Source: Phytoactinopolyspora mesophila (GTDB taxonomy: Bacteria > Actinomycetota > Actinomycetes > Jiangellales > Jiangellaceae). Taken from it: a stretch of DNA of 64,000 nt. This document shows, in pieces, positions 35,505 through 43,288 of this stretch (position 1 is its first letter; each line of letters starts with the position of its first letter). The stretch covers positions 248,001 through 312,000 of the forward strand of contig NZ_WLZY01000004.1 of the NCBI RefSeq assembly GCF_010122465.1. The letters run 5' to 3'. The translations under genes and the position numbers were made by a program. The notes under the pieces were generated by a model, which searched no databases, was not told where the DNA came from, and worked only from the letters and a program-made list of their open reading frames with translations.

Positions 35505-36194
35505 GTGAAGGCGTACGAGCTCGTGCTGGAGTGGGTCGAAGCTGAGATCGCCGGGCACCGCCTTCGTTTGGGCGACCGGCTGCCGAGTGAGCGTGCGATG
35601 GCCGACCAGCTGGGAGTCAGCCGTACATCAGTGCGTGAGGCGATCCGGGTCCTGGAGGCCATGGGTGTGATCAGGACCGCCGTGGGCTCCGGCCCCGAGG
35701 CCGGCGCCGTGATCGTCGCTGAGCCGCGTTCGCCCCTCACCTCCGCCTTGAGGCTGCATCTGGCGACCAGCCATCTGCCGATCGGGGATATCGTCCAAAC
35801 CCGCATCTTGCTCGAATCCTGGGCAGTCCGCCAGGCCGGCGAGGGGGCTGATTCAGACGCCCTCGGTGTCGCTGAGCGGTTGCTCGACGCCATGGACGAT
35901 CCGGGGCTCGGGCCGGAGCAGTTCCATCTGCTTGATGCCGAGTTTCACGTCGTGCTTACGGCCCTCGCGGGCAACGCCCTCGTCACTACGGTCATGGCGG
36001 CACTTCGCGAGGCGATCCACGGATACGTCATCGAAGCCGTGCCACGTCTCGACAACTGGGCGGAGACGGCGTTCCGGTTGCGTCGCGAGCATCGGGATGT
36101 GCTGGCGGCCGTACGTGCCGGCGACGCCGAGGGGGCGGCCACCCTGGTCACGGACCATATCGATGGATTTTACCGGGCCGCCCGGCTGCATTGA
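35505..36194 (+). CDS. lldR: GntR/FadR-family (FCD) regulator, LldR-like
   Basis: The 229-residue protein has a GntR winged helix (LGDRLPSERAMADQLGVSRTSVREAIRVLEAMGVIRTAVGSG) and a helical FCD sensor domain with metal-ligand residues in FHLLDAEFHVVLTALAGNALV, EAIHG and REHRDVLAAVRAGD. LldR members bind L-lactate and de-repress lactate dehydrogenase genes; its position and operators fit that. GTG 35505 is probably leaderless (TAGGCT at 35493-35498). It ends 2 nt before the convergent LacI gene. Confidence 0.9.
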   Translation: MKAYELVLEWVEAEIAGHRLRLGDRLPSERAMADQLGVSRTSVREAIRVLEAMGVIRTAVGSGPEAGAVIVAEPRSPLTSALRLHLATSHLPIGDIVQTRILLESWAVRQAGEGADSDALGVAERLLDAMDDPGLGPEQFHLLDAEFHVVLTALAGNALVTTVMAALREAIHGYVIEAVPRLDNWAETAFRLRREHRDVLAAVRAGDAEGAATLVTDHIDGFYRAARLH

Positions 36195-36196
36195 GT

Positions 36197-37216
36197 TCAG
36201 CGTTGCCGCGCGCTGGACGCGCGGACGATCAACTCAGGCTCGAATACCACCTGGCGATGTTCATGGTCAGGGTTGCTGGTCTCGTCGAGCAACTGCTCGG
36301 CGCCCGTGCGGCCGAGCAACTGGCGGGGCTGACGAATCGAGGACAGCGGCACTGCGGCGGCAGCGGCGAAATCGATGTCGTCATACCCCACGATTGCGAC
36401 GTCTGCCGGGACGCGGAGGCCAGCATGGGTGAGTGCCTGCAGCAGGCCCAAGGCAACCAGGTCATTGGCGCAGAACACCGCGCTGGGGCGCTGCGTTTCC
36501 GGGAGAGCGGCGATTTGGTCGCCGGCGTCCCGGCCGCCAGTGACATTGAGCGCCGAGGTGCTCATGACCGTGAGTTCGACCTGGGCGGTGGCCTGTTGGG
36601 CGGCTTGTACGGCGCCCTCGTGCCGCTCCCGGACCTGCCGGAGGGTGGACGGCCCGCCGAGGAAGAGGATTGTGCGATGGCCGCGTTCGATGAGGTGCTC
36701 CACGGCCTGTTTCCCGCCCAGGATGTCATCGACGGCCACCGAGCACTCGTCCGGCGATTCGGCCTGGCGGTCGAAGAGCACGACGGGTGTGCCGCGCTCC
36801 CGCAGCGCTTTTATCCGTTCCCCGGACTCCTCGATCGGATTGATCAGCACCCCTTGAACTCGCATCTCGGCCAGCAGGTCGAGGTGCGATGCTTCCTTGG
36901 CGGCGTCTTCGTCGCTGTTGCAGACGATGACGGCCAGCCCTTCACGGTTGGCGGTGTCCTCGACGCCGCGGGCGACATCGGTGAAGAAGGGGTTCGAGAT
37001 GTCGAGCACCACCAAGCCGAGCGTTCTGCTCCGGCCGACACGTAGCTGGCGTGCCGAGTCGTTGCGGACGAACCGCAGGTCCCTGATGGCGGCCTCGACC
37101 CGTTCACGAGTGCTGGGTGTGACGAGCTCGGGGCGGTTGAGCACATTTGAGACCGTCCCCACCGAAACCCCGGCTCGCTGCGCAACCTGCCGGATGTTCG
37201 GAGAGGGCCGGGTCAT
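36197..37216 (-). CDS. LacI-family regulator of the rhamnose operon
   Basis: The 339-residue protein has a LacI HTH (NIRQVAQRAGVSVGTVSNVLNRPELVTPSTRERVEAAIRDL) and a sugar-binding-like domain (TLGLVVLDISNPFFTDVARGVED, VFCANDLVALGLLQALTHAGLRVPADVAIVGYDDIDFAAAAAVPLSSIRQP). ATG 37216 follows GGGGAGG; the same frame stays open far upstream but that part is a shadow of the divergent rhaI gene. It is divergent from rhaI, whose promoter carries a LacI-type operator at 37371-37382, so it is very likely the rhamnose repressor. Confidence 0.92.
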   Translation of the reverse strand: MTRPSPNIRQVAQRAGVSVGTVSNVLNRPELVTPSTRERVEAAIRDLRFVRNDSARQLRVGRSRTLGLVVLDISNPFFTDVARGVEDTANREGLAVIVCNSDEDAAKEASHLDLLAEMRVQGVLINPIEESGERIKALRERGTPVVLFDRQAESPDECSVAVDDILGGKQAVEHLIERGHRTILFLGGPSTLRQVRERHEGAVQAAQQATAQVELTVMSTSALNVTGGRDAGDQIAALPETQRPSAVFCANDLVALGLLQALTHAGLRVPADVAIVGYDDIDFAAAAAVPLSSIRQPRQLLGRTGAEQLLDETSNPDHEHRQVVFEPELIVRASSARQR

Positions 37217-37338
37217 GTCGTGCCTCCCCAAAGATGTGTCCGCGGCTTTCAGAGGTCTAACTCCGTTGTGCCGTCGATGGTACGTGATGGCTGGTCCGGA
37301 CCTGGGTAGACGGGCCGGCCGGGGCGGAACCGGCCGTA

Positions 37339-37367
37339 TTGACAACCGGCAGTGGCGTGCGTACGTT
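37339..37367 (+). promoter_or_regulatory. Sigma70-type promoter of the rhamnose operon
   Basis: TTGACA (37339-37344) and TACGTT (37362-37367) are separated by 17 bp, a near-ideal housekeeping promoter, unusual in clarity for this GC-rich DNA. Transcription would start at about 37374, within the adjacent operator. Confidence 0.75.
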
Positions 37368-37370
37368 GAA

Positions 37371-37382
37371 TGAAACGATTCA
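37371..37382. promoter_or_regulatory. LacI-type operator at the rhaI transcription start
   Basis: TGAAACGATTCA has the LacI-family form TGAAnCGnTTCA with a central CG. It begins 3 bp after the -10 box, so a bound repressor would block the transcription start. The regulator encoded divergently at 36197-37216 is the obvious candidate. Confidence 0.7.
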
Positions 37383-37432
37383 GAGCTTGGCTCTGCCGAT
37401 CTGATCGACCCTGTGTCGGGAGTGGTGTGTGG

Positions 37433-38599
37433 GTGAGTGAGATGACGATCATTGAAGCCGGGTTGCGTGCTCTGGCTGTCGAGACGGCGTCCTGGGCGTA
37501 CGCGAACTCCGGCACGCGGTTCAAGGTGTTCGCCCAGCCAGGGGTGCCGAGAGACCCATTCGAGAAGATCGAGGACGCCGCCGTCGTTCATCGGCTCACC
37601 GGCGCCGCGCCATCGGTTGCGCTGCATATCCCCTGGGATCGGGTAGCCGACTACGCCAAGTTGGCCGATCATGCCAAACAAGAAGGCGTGAAGATCGGCG
37701 CGATCAACGCGAACGTCTTCCAGGACGACGACTACAAGCTGGGCAGCGTGACGCATCCCGACCCGTCGGTGCGGCGAAAAGCCACAGACCACCTGCTCGA
37801 GTGCATAGATGTCATGGACCTCACCGGGTCGGACACCCTGAAGCTCTGGTTCGCGGACGGCACCAACTACCCCGGCCAGGACAGTATCCGCGCGCGGCAA
37901 GACCGCCTCGCCGAGGCCCTCGCGGAGACGTACAACCGCCTCGGGGAGCACCAGAGGATGCTCCTGGAGTACAAACTCTTCGAGCCATCGTTCTACACCA
38001 TGGATGTGCCGGACTGGGGTACGTCATATGCGCATTGCCTAGAGCTGGGACCAAAGGCGCAAGTGGTCATCGACACCGGCCACCACGCACCTGGCACCAA
38101 CATCGAGTTCATCGTGGCCTTCCTGCTACGTGCGAACAAGCTCGGCGGATTCGACTTCAACTCACGGTTCTACGCCGACGACGACCTGATGGTGGGCGCC
38201 GCGGACCCGTTCCAGTTGTTCCGGATCATGCACGAGATCGTCAGCGCCGGTGCATTGGACCCGGAGGCCGGCATCGCGTTCATGCTCGACCAATGCCACA
38301 ACATCGAGCCGAAGATCCCGGCGATCATCCGCTCCGTGCTCAACGTTCAGGAACTGACCGCCAAGGCGCTGCTGATCGACGCTTCAGCGTTGGCAGCGGC
38401 CCAGGAGAACGGCGATGTGCTAGGCGCCAACGAGATCTTCATGGACGCCTTCTACACCGACGTGCGGCCACTGCTCGCGCAGTGGCGCATAGATCGAGGC
38501 CTCGATGCCGACCCTATGGCGGCCTACCGGCAGTCAGGTTACGACGAGAAGATCACAGCGGAGCGGGTCGGCGGCGAACAAGCTGGCTGGGGCGCATGA
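37433..38599 (+). CDS. rhaI: L-rhamnose isomerase (actinobacterial/Gram-positive RhaI type)
   Basis: RhaI converts L-rhamnose to L-rhamnulose. The 388-residue protein is a TIM-barrel isomerase of the RhaI subgroup (not the RhaA subgroup): ETASWAYANSGTRFKVFAQPGVPRDPFEKIEDAA, VALHIPWDRVADYAKLADHAKQEGVKIGAINANVFQDDDYKLGSVTHPD, metal-binding residues around LEYKLFEPSFY, VIDTGHHAPGTNIEFIVAFLL and GGFDFNSRFYADDDLMVGAADPFQLFRIM. GTG 37433 has GGGAG 11 nt upstream; ATG 37442 is the alternative. First gene of the operon. Confidence 0.93.
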   Translation: MSEMTIIEAGLRALAVETASWAYANSGTRFKVFAQPGVPRDPFEKIEDAAVVHRLTGAAPSVALHIPWDRVADYAKLADHAKQEGVKIGAINANVFQDDDYKLGSVTHPDPSVRRKATDHLLECIDVMDLTGSDTLKLWFADGTNYPGQDSIRARQDRLAEALAETYNRLGEHQRMLLEYKLFEPSFYTMDVPDWGTSYAHCLELGPKAQVVIDTGHHAPGTNIEFIVAFLLRANKLGGFDFNSRFYADDDLMVGAADPFQLFRIMHEIVSAGALDPEAGIAFMLDQCHNIEPKIPAIIRSVLNVQELTAKALLIDASALAAAQENGDVLGANEIFMDAFYTDVRPLLAQWRIDRGLDADPMAAYRQSGYDEKITAERVGGEQAGWGA

Positions 38600-38615
38600 G
38601 GGGCAACGAGAAGGG

Positions 38616-40661
38616 ATGAATGACGTGACGACGCCTGAGGTGCAGGCGCTTCTGGAACGAAGCAACCGGCTCGGATCCGATCCGCGGTACACAAACTACG
38701 CCGGCGGCAACACCTCGGCCAAAGGTGTGGCCGTTGATCCGGTGACCGGCGCCGACGTCGAGCTGCTCTGGGTCAAAGGCTCCGGAGGTGACCTGGGGAC
38801 GCTGACCTCCAACGGCCTTGCGGTGCTGCGGCTGGACCGGATGCGTGCGCTCGTCGACGTCTACCCCGGTGTCGCGCAAGAGGACGAGATGGTGGCCGCC
38901 TTCGACTATTGCCTGCACGGCAAGGGTGGCGCGGCGCCGTCGATCGACACCGCGATGCATGGCCTCGTGGACACCGCGCATGTCGATCATCTGCATCCCG
39001 ACGCGGGCATCGCGCTGGCCACTGCCGCCGAGGGCGAAGCATTGACCAAAGAGTGCTTCGGCGATCGTGTGGTCTGGGTCCCGTGGCGCCGGCCCGGATT
39101 CCAGCTCGGTCTCGATATCGCCGCCATCAAGAGGGCGAACCCACAGGCTATCGGCTGCATTCTCGGCGGACACGGGATCACTGCCTGGGGTGAGACCAGC
39201 GAAGAGTGCGAGGCCCGGTCGTTGGAGATCATCCAGACCGCCGAGCGGTTCATCTCCACGCGTGGCACCGCTGATCCCTTCGGTCCGGTTGTCGCCGGTC
39301 TGGAGCCACTACCCGAGGCGGAACGACGCCGGCGGGCGGCCGAGCTGGCACCGCTGATCCGCGGCCTGGCGTCGACAGACAAGCCGATGGTCGGGCATTT
39401 CACCGATTCCGAGGCGGTACTGGACTTCCTGGCTCGGGAAAAGCTGCAGCCTCTGGCCGCGCTGGGAACGTCGTGCCCTGATCATTTTCTGCGCACCAAG
39501 GTGCGGCCGTTGGTCCTGGATCTGCCGCCCAGCGCCCCGCTCGCGGAGACGGTGGCCAGGCTCGAGCAACTGCACGCCGCCTACCGCGCGGACTATGCGG
39601 CCTACTATTCCCGTCACGCCACTGCCGACAGCCCGCCGATGCGTGGCGCGGACCCGGCAATCGTGCTCGTTCCCGGTGTCGGCATGTTCAGCTTCGGCCA
39701 GGACAAGCAGACCGCGCGGGTCGCGGGTGAGTTCTACGTCAATGCCATCAACGTGATGCGCGGGGCCGAAGCCATATCGACATACGCCCCGATTGCCGAG
39801 AGCGAGAAGTTCCGGATCGAGTATTGGGCGCTCGAGGAGGCCAAACTTCAGCGCAAGCCCGCGCCGAAGGCACTGGCCGGGCGGGTCGCACTGGTCACCG
39901 GGGGCGGTTCCGGCATTGGTAAAGCCATCGCCGCCCGTCTGGCCGCCGAAGGCGCGTGCGTCGTCGTCGCTGACATGAACGCTGACACCGCGGCGGCCAC
40001 CGCCGCGGAGCTCGGCAGCACCGACGTCGCCGTGCCGGTCACCGTTGACGTCACGGACGAAGCCCAGGTCAGCGCCGCATTCGCGGATGCCGCGCTGGCA
40101 TTCGGGGGGGTGGACCTGATCGTCAACAACGCCGGGTTGTCGATATCGAAGCCGTTGCTCGAAACAACCGCCCGCGATTGGGACCTGCAACACGATGTCA
40201 TGGCCCGCGGCTCGTTCCTGGTCTCGCGGGAAGCGGCCCGGGTGATGACCGCGCAACGCATGGGCGGCGACATCGTATACATCGCCAGCAAGAACGGTGT
40301 CTTCGCCGGGCCGAACAACGTCGCCTACGGGGCTGCGAAGGCCGACCAGGCACACCAGGTACGGCTGCTCGCGGCAGAGCTGGGCGAACACGGTATCCGG
40401 GTCAACGGCGTCAACCCGGATGGAGTTGTCCAAGGGTCCGGCATCTTTGCCGGCGGGTGGGGCGCGCAACGCGCGGCCGTGTACGGCGTCCCGGAGGAAG
40501 AGTTGGGTGCCTTCTACGCCAAACGCACCTTGTTGAAGCGCGAAGTGCTCCCCGAGAACGTGGCCAACGCCGTATTCGCACTGACCGGCGGCGAGCTGAG
40601 TCACACCACCGGACTGCACATACCGGTCGATGCCGGCGTGGCGGCAGCGTTCCTGCGGTGA
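38616..40661 (+). CDS. rhaEW: Bifunctional rhamnulose-1-phosphate aldolase / L-lactaldehyde dehydrogenase
   Basis: The 681-residue fusion has a class II aldolase domain (residues ~10-420; NYAGGNTSAKG, DTAHVDHLHPDAGIALATA, metal His residues) and a short-chain dehydrogenase (residues ~430-681; GRVALVTGGGSGIGKAIAARLAAEGA, DLIVNNAGLS, YGAAKADQAHQVRLLAAELGEHGIRVNGVNPDGV). The first domain splits rhamnulose-1-phosphate into DHAP and L-lactaldehyde, and the second oxidises the lactaldehyde to lactate, as in Bacillus RhaEW. ATG 38616 is very close to GAGAAGGG; GTG 38625 would be better spaced. It starts 16 bp after rhaI. Confidence 0.93.
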   Translation: MNDVTTPEVQALLERSNRLGSDPRYTNYAGGNTSAKGVAVDPVTGADVELLWVKGSGGDLGTLTSNGLAVLRLDRMRALVDVYPGVAQEDEMVAAFDYCLHGKGGAAPSIDTAMHGLVDTAHVDHLHPDAGIALATAAEGEALTKECFGDRVVWVPWRRPGFQLGLDIAAIKRANPQAIGCILGGHGITAWGETSEECEARSLEIIQTAERFISTRGTADPFGPVVAGLEPLPEAERRRRAAELAPLIRGLASTDKPMVGHFTDSEAVLDFLAREKLQPLAALGTSCPDHFLRTKVRPLVLDLPPSAPLAETVARLEQLHAAYRADYAAYYSRHATADSPPMRGADPAIVLVPGVGMFSFGQDKQTARVAGEFYVNAINVMRGAEAISTYAPIAESEKFRIEYWALEEAKLQRKPAPKALAGRVALVTGGGSGIGKAIAARLAAEGACVVVADMNADTAAATAAELGSTDVAVPVTVDVTDEAQVSAAFADAALAFGGVDLIVNNAGLSISKPLLETTARDWDLQHDVMARGSFLVSREAARVMTAQRMGGDIVYIASKNGVFAGPNNVAYGAAKADQAHQVRLLAAELGEHGIRVNGVNPDGVVQGSGIFAGGWGAQRAAVYGVPEEELGAFYAKRTLLKREVLPENVANAVFALTGGELSHTTGLHIPVDAGVAAAFLR

Positions 40662-40665
40662 GTGC

Positions 40666-40717
40666 TCCTGCGTCCTGCAGAACGAGCCCTGGAGCGCTCG
40701 GTCAGCAGGACGCAGGA
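40666..40717 (+). promoter_or_regulatory. Intercistronic inverted repeat between rhaEW and rhaB
   Basis: Perfect 13-bp arms TCCTGCGTCCTGC (40666-40678) and GCAGGACGCAGGA (40705-40717) flank a 26-nt loop in the 79-bp gap between the two genes. It is followed at once by the rhaB ribosome-binding site (GGTGAGGAGAAGG). Such stems can stabilise the upstream message or lower downstream expression. It lacks a T-run and is probably not a full terminator. Confidence 0.5.
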
Positions 40718-40740
40718 TCCACTGGTGAGGAGAAGGACGG

Positions 40741-42201
40741 ATGAGCGACGAGACCTTCAGTGCGGCGGCCGTCGATCTGGGAGCTTCCAGCGGGCGGGTG
40801 GTCCTGGGCCGGATCGGTCCGGAGCGGCTCGAGGCGGACGTGGTGCACCGATTCGCCAACAAGCCTTATCGCGACGACGAGCGGCTGTGCTGGAATCTCG
40901 GCGAGCTGTTCGATGGGATCGTGAACGGCCTGGCGCGGGCTCGTGCCGCAGACCAGGGGCTCGAATCGGTGGCGGTGGATTCGTGGGCGGTGGACTACGG
41001 TCTCCTCGACGCCGACGGCTCGCTGCTGGGCGCTCCGGTGCACTACCGCGACTCGCGAACCGATGGGATCATGGACACGATCCGGCAGCGGCTCGGCGAC
41101 GAGCACCTGTATGCCATCACCGGCCTGCAATTCCTCCCGTTCAACACGCTCTACCAGTTGCTGGCCGAAGGTCCTGAACGGCTGGAGCGAGCGGCGACCA
41201 TTTTGCTCATGCCAGATCTGCTCACCCACGCGTTGACCGGCGCTGTGGGCGCGGAACGAACCAACGCCTCGACGACCCAGCTCTATGACGTCTCCCGGGG
41301 CGAATGGGCGGCGGAACTGGCCACCGACCTGGGGATACCGCGACGAATTCTGCCGGACATTCACGACCCGGGAGACCCGCGTGGCCGGCTGCTGCCGGAG
41401 CTCCGGGAGCGGGTGGGCGACGACGGACGGATCATGGTGCGCGCCGCAGGCTCTCACGACACCGCGTCGGCCGTGGCCGCCGTACCTGCGTTGGGGGAAC
41501 GTTTCGCGTACATCTCCTGCGGAACGTGGTCGTTGGTCGGCGTCGAGCTCGACGCGCCGGTGCTCAGCCTGGAGAGCGCTGCTGCCAATTTCACCAACGA
41601 GGTCGGGGTCGACGGCACCATCAGGTACCTGCGAAACGTCATTGGTCTATGGCCGCTGCAGGAGTGTGTCCGTGAGTGGGCGGTTGACGGTGGTTCCGCG
41701 TCGGCCGAGTTCGCTGAGTTGCTCGAGGCCGCTAACCGGGAACCGGCGCTGCGCAGTGTGTTCGATCCGGATTCGGCCGAGCTGTTGTCACCTGGTGACA
41801 TGCCGGAACGTATCCGCAAGCTGTGCGCCGATGCGGGATTGCCGGTCCCCGAGACCCGGGCTGCCGTGGTCCGATGCATCTTGGACAGTCTGGCGATTGG
41901 CCATGCTCGTGCGGTCCGTGATGCCTCGCGGTTGTCCGGCCGGGCGGTAGACGTCGTTCACCTGGTGGGTGGCGGCTCGCAGAACCGGCTGCTGGCGCAG
42001 CTCACCGCGGAGGCCACGGGGCTTCCGGTTCTGGCTGGGCCAACGGAGGCGACAGCTCTGGGTAACCTGCTGGTGCAGGCGCGTGCCGCGGGCGTTCTGG
42101 GGAGCCAGGCCGAAGCACGCGCACTTGTCGCAGCTACGCAGCGGATAGAGCGGTTTGAACCCGCCGGCGGCCTTGACTGGTCGCCCTGGATCGCGGCCTG
42201 A
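40741..42201 (+). CDS. rhaB: Rhamnulokinase
   Basis: RhaB phosphorylates L-rhamnulose with ATP. The 486-residue protein is a FGGY-family kinase: AAVDLGASSGRVVLGRIG at the N-terminus, NLGELFDGIVNGLARA, VDSWAVDYGLLDADGSLLGAPVHYRDSRTDGIMD, LPFNTLYQLLAE, AGSHDTASAVAAVPA, FAYISCGTWSLVGVELDAPV and HLVGGGSQNRLLAQLTAEATGLPVLAGPTEATALGNLLVQA. AGGAGAAGG precedes the ATG. Last gene of the operon; no mutarotase or rhamnose transporter gene is in the window. Confidence 0.96.
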   Translation: MSDETFSAAAVDLGASSGRVVLGRIGPERLEADVVHRFANKPYRDDERLCWNLGELFDGIVNGLARARAADQGLESVAVDSWAVDYGLLDADGSLLGAPVHYRDSRTDGIMDTIRQRLGDEHLYAITGLQFLPFNTLYQLLAEGPERLERAATILLMPDLLTHALTGAVGAERTNASTTQLYDVSRGEWAAELATDLGIPRRILPDIHDPGDPRGRLLPELRERVGDDGRIMVRAAGSHDTASAVAAVPALGERFAYISCGTWSLVGVELDAPVLSLESAAANFTNEVGVDGTIRYLRNVIGLWPLQECVREWAVDGGSASAEFAELLEAANREPALRSVFDPDSAELLSPGDMPERIRKLCADAGLPVPETRAAVVRCILDSLAIGHARAVRDASRLSGRAVDVVHLVGGGSQNRLLAQLTAEATGLPVLAGPTEATALGNLLVQARAAGVLGSQAEARALVAATQRIERFEPAGGLDWSPWIAA

Positions 42202-42226
42202 CCACGCCACGATCACCCCCATCACC

Positions 42227-42370
42227 GTCACCCACCCCCGGTCACCCACCCCAGTCACCCACCCCAGTCACCCACCCCAGTCACCCACCCCAGTCACCCA
42301 CCCCAGTCACCCACCCCAGTCACCCACCCCAGTCACCCACCCCAGTCACCCACCCCAGTCACCGTCACCC
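42227..42370. repeat. 13-bp tandem repeat array, nine exact units
   Basis: GTCACCCACCCCA is repeated nine times without error from 42241 to 42357, preceded by one 14-bp imperfect unit (42227-42240) and followed by a decayed part. The array begins 25 bp after the rhaB stop. Error-free units suggest recent expansion by slippage. There are no spacers, so it is not a CRISPR array. The strand is strongly purine/pyrimidine-biased. Confidence 0.95.
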
Positions 42371-42381
42371 CGCCACCCTGT

Positions 42382-42474
42382 TCGGTGATCGTCAGTGGGT
42401 TGTGGTCGTAAGCCCACGTAACAAAGCTCGCAAATCGGTCTCCGCGACGACCACAACCCACTGACGATCACCGA
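42382..42474. repeat. Palindromic element family B, intact copy
   Basis: Perfect 28-bp arms lie at 42382-42409 and 42447-42474 (arm starts TCGGTGATCGTCAGTGGG and ends TTGTGGTCGT) around a 37-nt centre. The right arm ends 12 bp after the Uma2 stop codon. A degenerate copy of the same arms occurs at 53938-54029. Confidence 0.9.
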
Positions 42475-42485
42475 TACGCGGAGCG

Positions 42486-43055
42486 TCACTTTTCGAGGTC
42501 GGTGATGGTGAGGTCGAGGTGAAACGGCTCGGTCAGGTGGGCTACGTCGCCTACCAGCCAGGCGCCGACCTCGGTGTAGACGCTGGCGTCGTCGGTCAGC
42601 GTATAGGCGGTGAGGCTGGTCCGCGGCTCAGTTTCGACACACCAGTAGGCCGGGATCCCGGCCGCGGCATACGTAGCTGGTTTGAGTGTTCGATCGGCAG
42701 AAGCCGAGCCGCGCGAGACGACCTCGACCGCTAGTACCAGCTCTGATGGGTAGACGAGCCCGTTGGCCGGCTGACTCGGGTTCATGCCGGCTACAGCGAG
42801 GTCCGGTATGAGATACGAGGGATGGATATCCACCACGACCGGCCCCAGAAGGCGATGGGAAGGGTCCAGCGCATCGGCGATGAACTGCTCCAGGCGCGCA
42901 CGTACCCCCTCGTGGGTTTCGCCGGGCGGCGGCGTCATGTGCAGCCCGCCGTCGATGATCTCGAAGCGCCACGGCGAGTCGGGAAAGCCGCGGAGATCCT
43001 CGAATGTCCACGGCTCAACCCGGTCGGTGGGTATTCTGTGCGCCTTGTTGACCAC
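42486..43055 (-). CDS. Uma2-family (PD-(D/E)XK-like) putative endonuclease
   Basis: The 189-residue protein shows the Uma2 pattern: WRFEIIDGGLHMTPPPGETHEGVRARLEQFI, YLIPDLAVAG (conserved Asp) and LAVEVVSRGSASADRTLKPATYAAAGIPAYWCVE (conserved Glu and Lys). The fold is related to restriction endonucleases. Uma2 genes are present in many scattered copies in cyanobacteria and actinobacteria, with no proven role. GTG 43055 is preferred because AGGAGG lies 5 nt upstream. A perfect palindromic element follows its stop, and the tandem array lies beyond. Confidence 0.85.
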   Translation of the reverse strand: MVNKAHRIPTDRVEPWTFEDLRGFPDSPWRFEIIDGGLHMTPPPGETHEGVRARLEQFIADALDPSHRLLGPVVVDIHPSYLIPDLAVAGMNPSQPANGLVYPSELVLAVEVVSRGSASADRTLKPATYAAAGIPAYWCVETEPRTSLTAYTLTDDASVYTEVGAWLVGDVAHLTEPFHLDLTITDLEK

Positions 43056-43288
43056 GAGCACCTCCTGCCTGCTGCAAGTTTGCATCACGGTCGATTACGC
43101 CGCCAGTCTTGGAACCCGCGCCAATAGGGAGTCGAGTCGCCGGGCTCGCCGGCCCGGCATGCCAGCCGTCGGGAACTACCAACGTTGATCGTCAGGCGAC
43201 GCACAAACCCAGTGCGACTCCTTCCTCCACCTTGTTGTCCAGGCGCCCGATCCCGCTCACTATCCGGCGCCCCTAATCGCGCGGGTCC

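Noticed and set aside
37217-37951. Long N-terminal extension of the LacI regulator over the rhaI promoter
   Set aside because: The frame is open only because of high GC. A strong ribosome-binding site and LacI-type start are at 37216, and the extension is antisense to rhaI and its promoter.
42241-42357. Possible CRISPR array
   Set aside because: The 13-bp units are contiguous with no spacers, and no cas gene is nearby. It is a simple tandem repeat.
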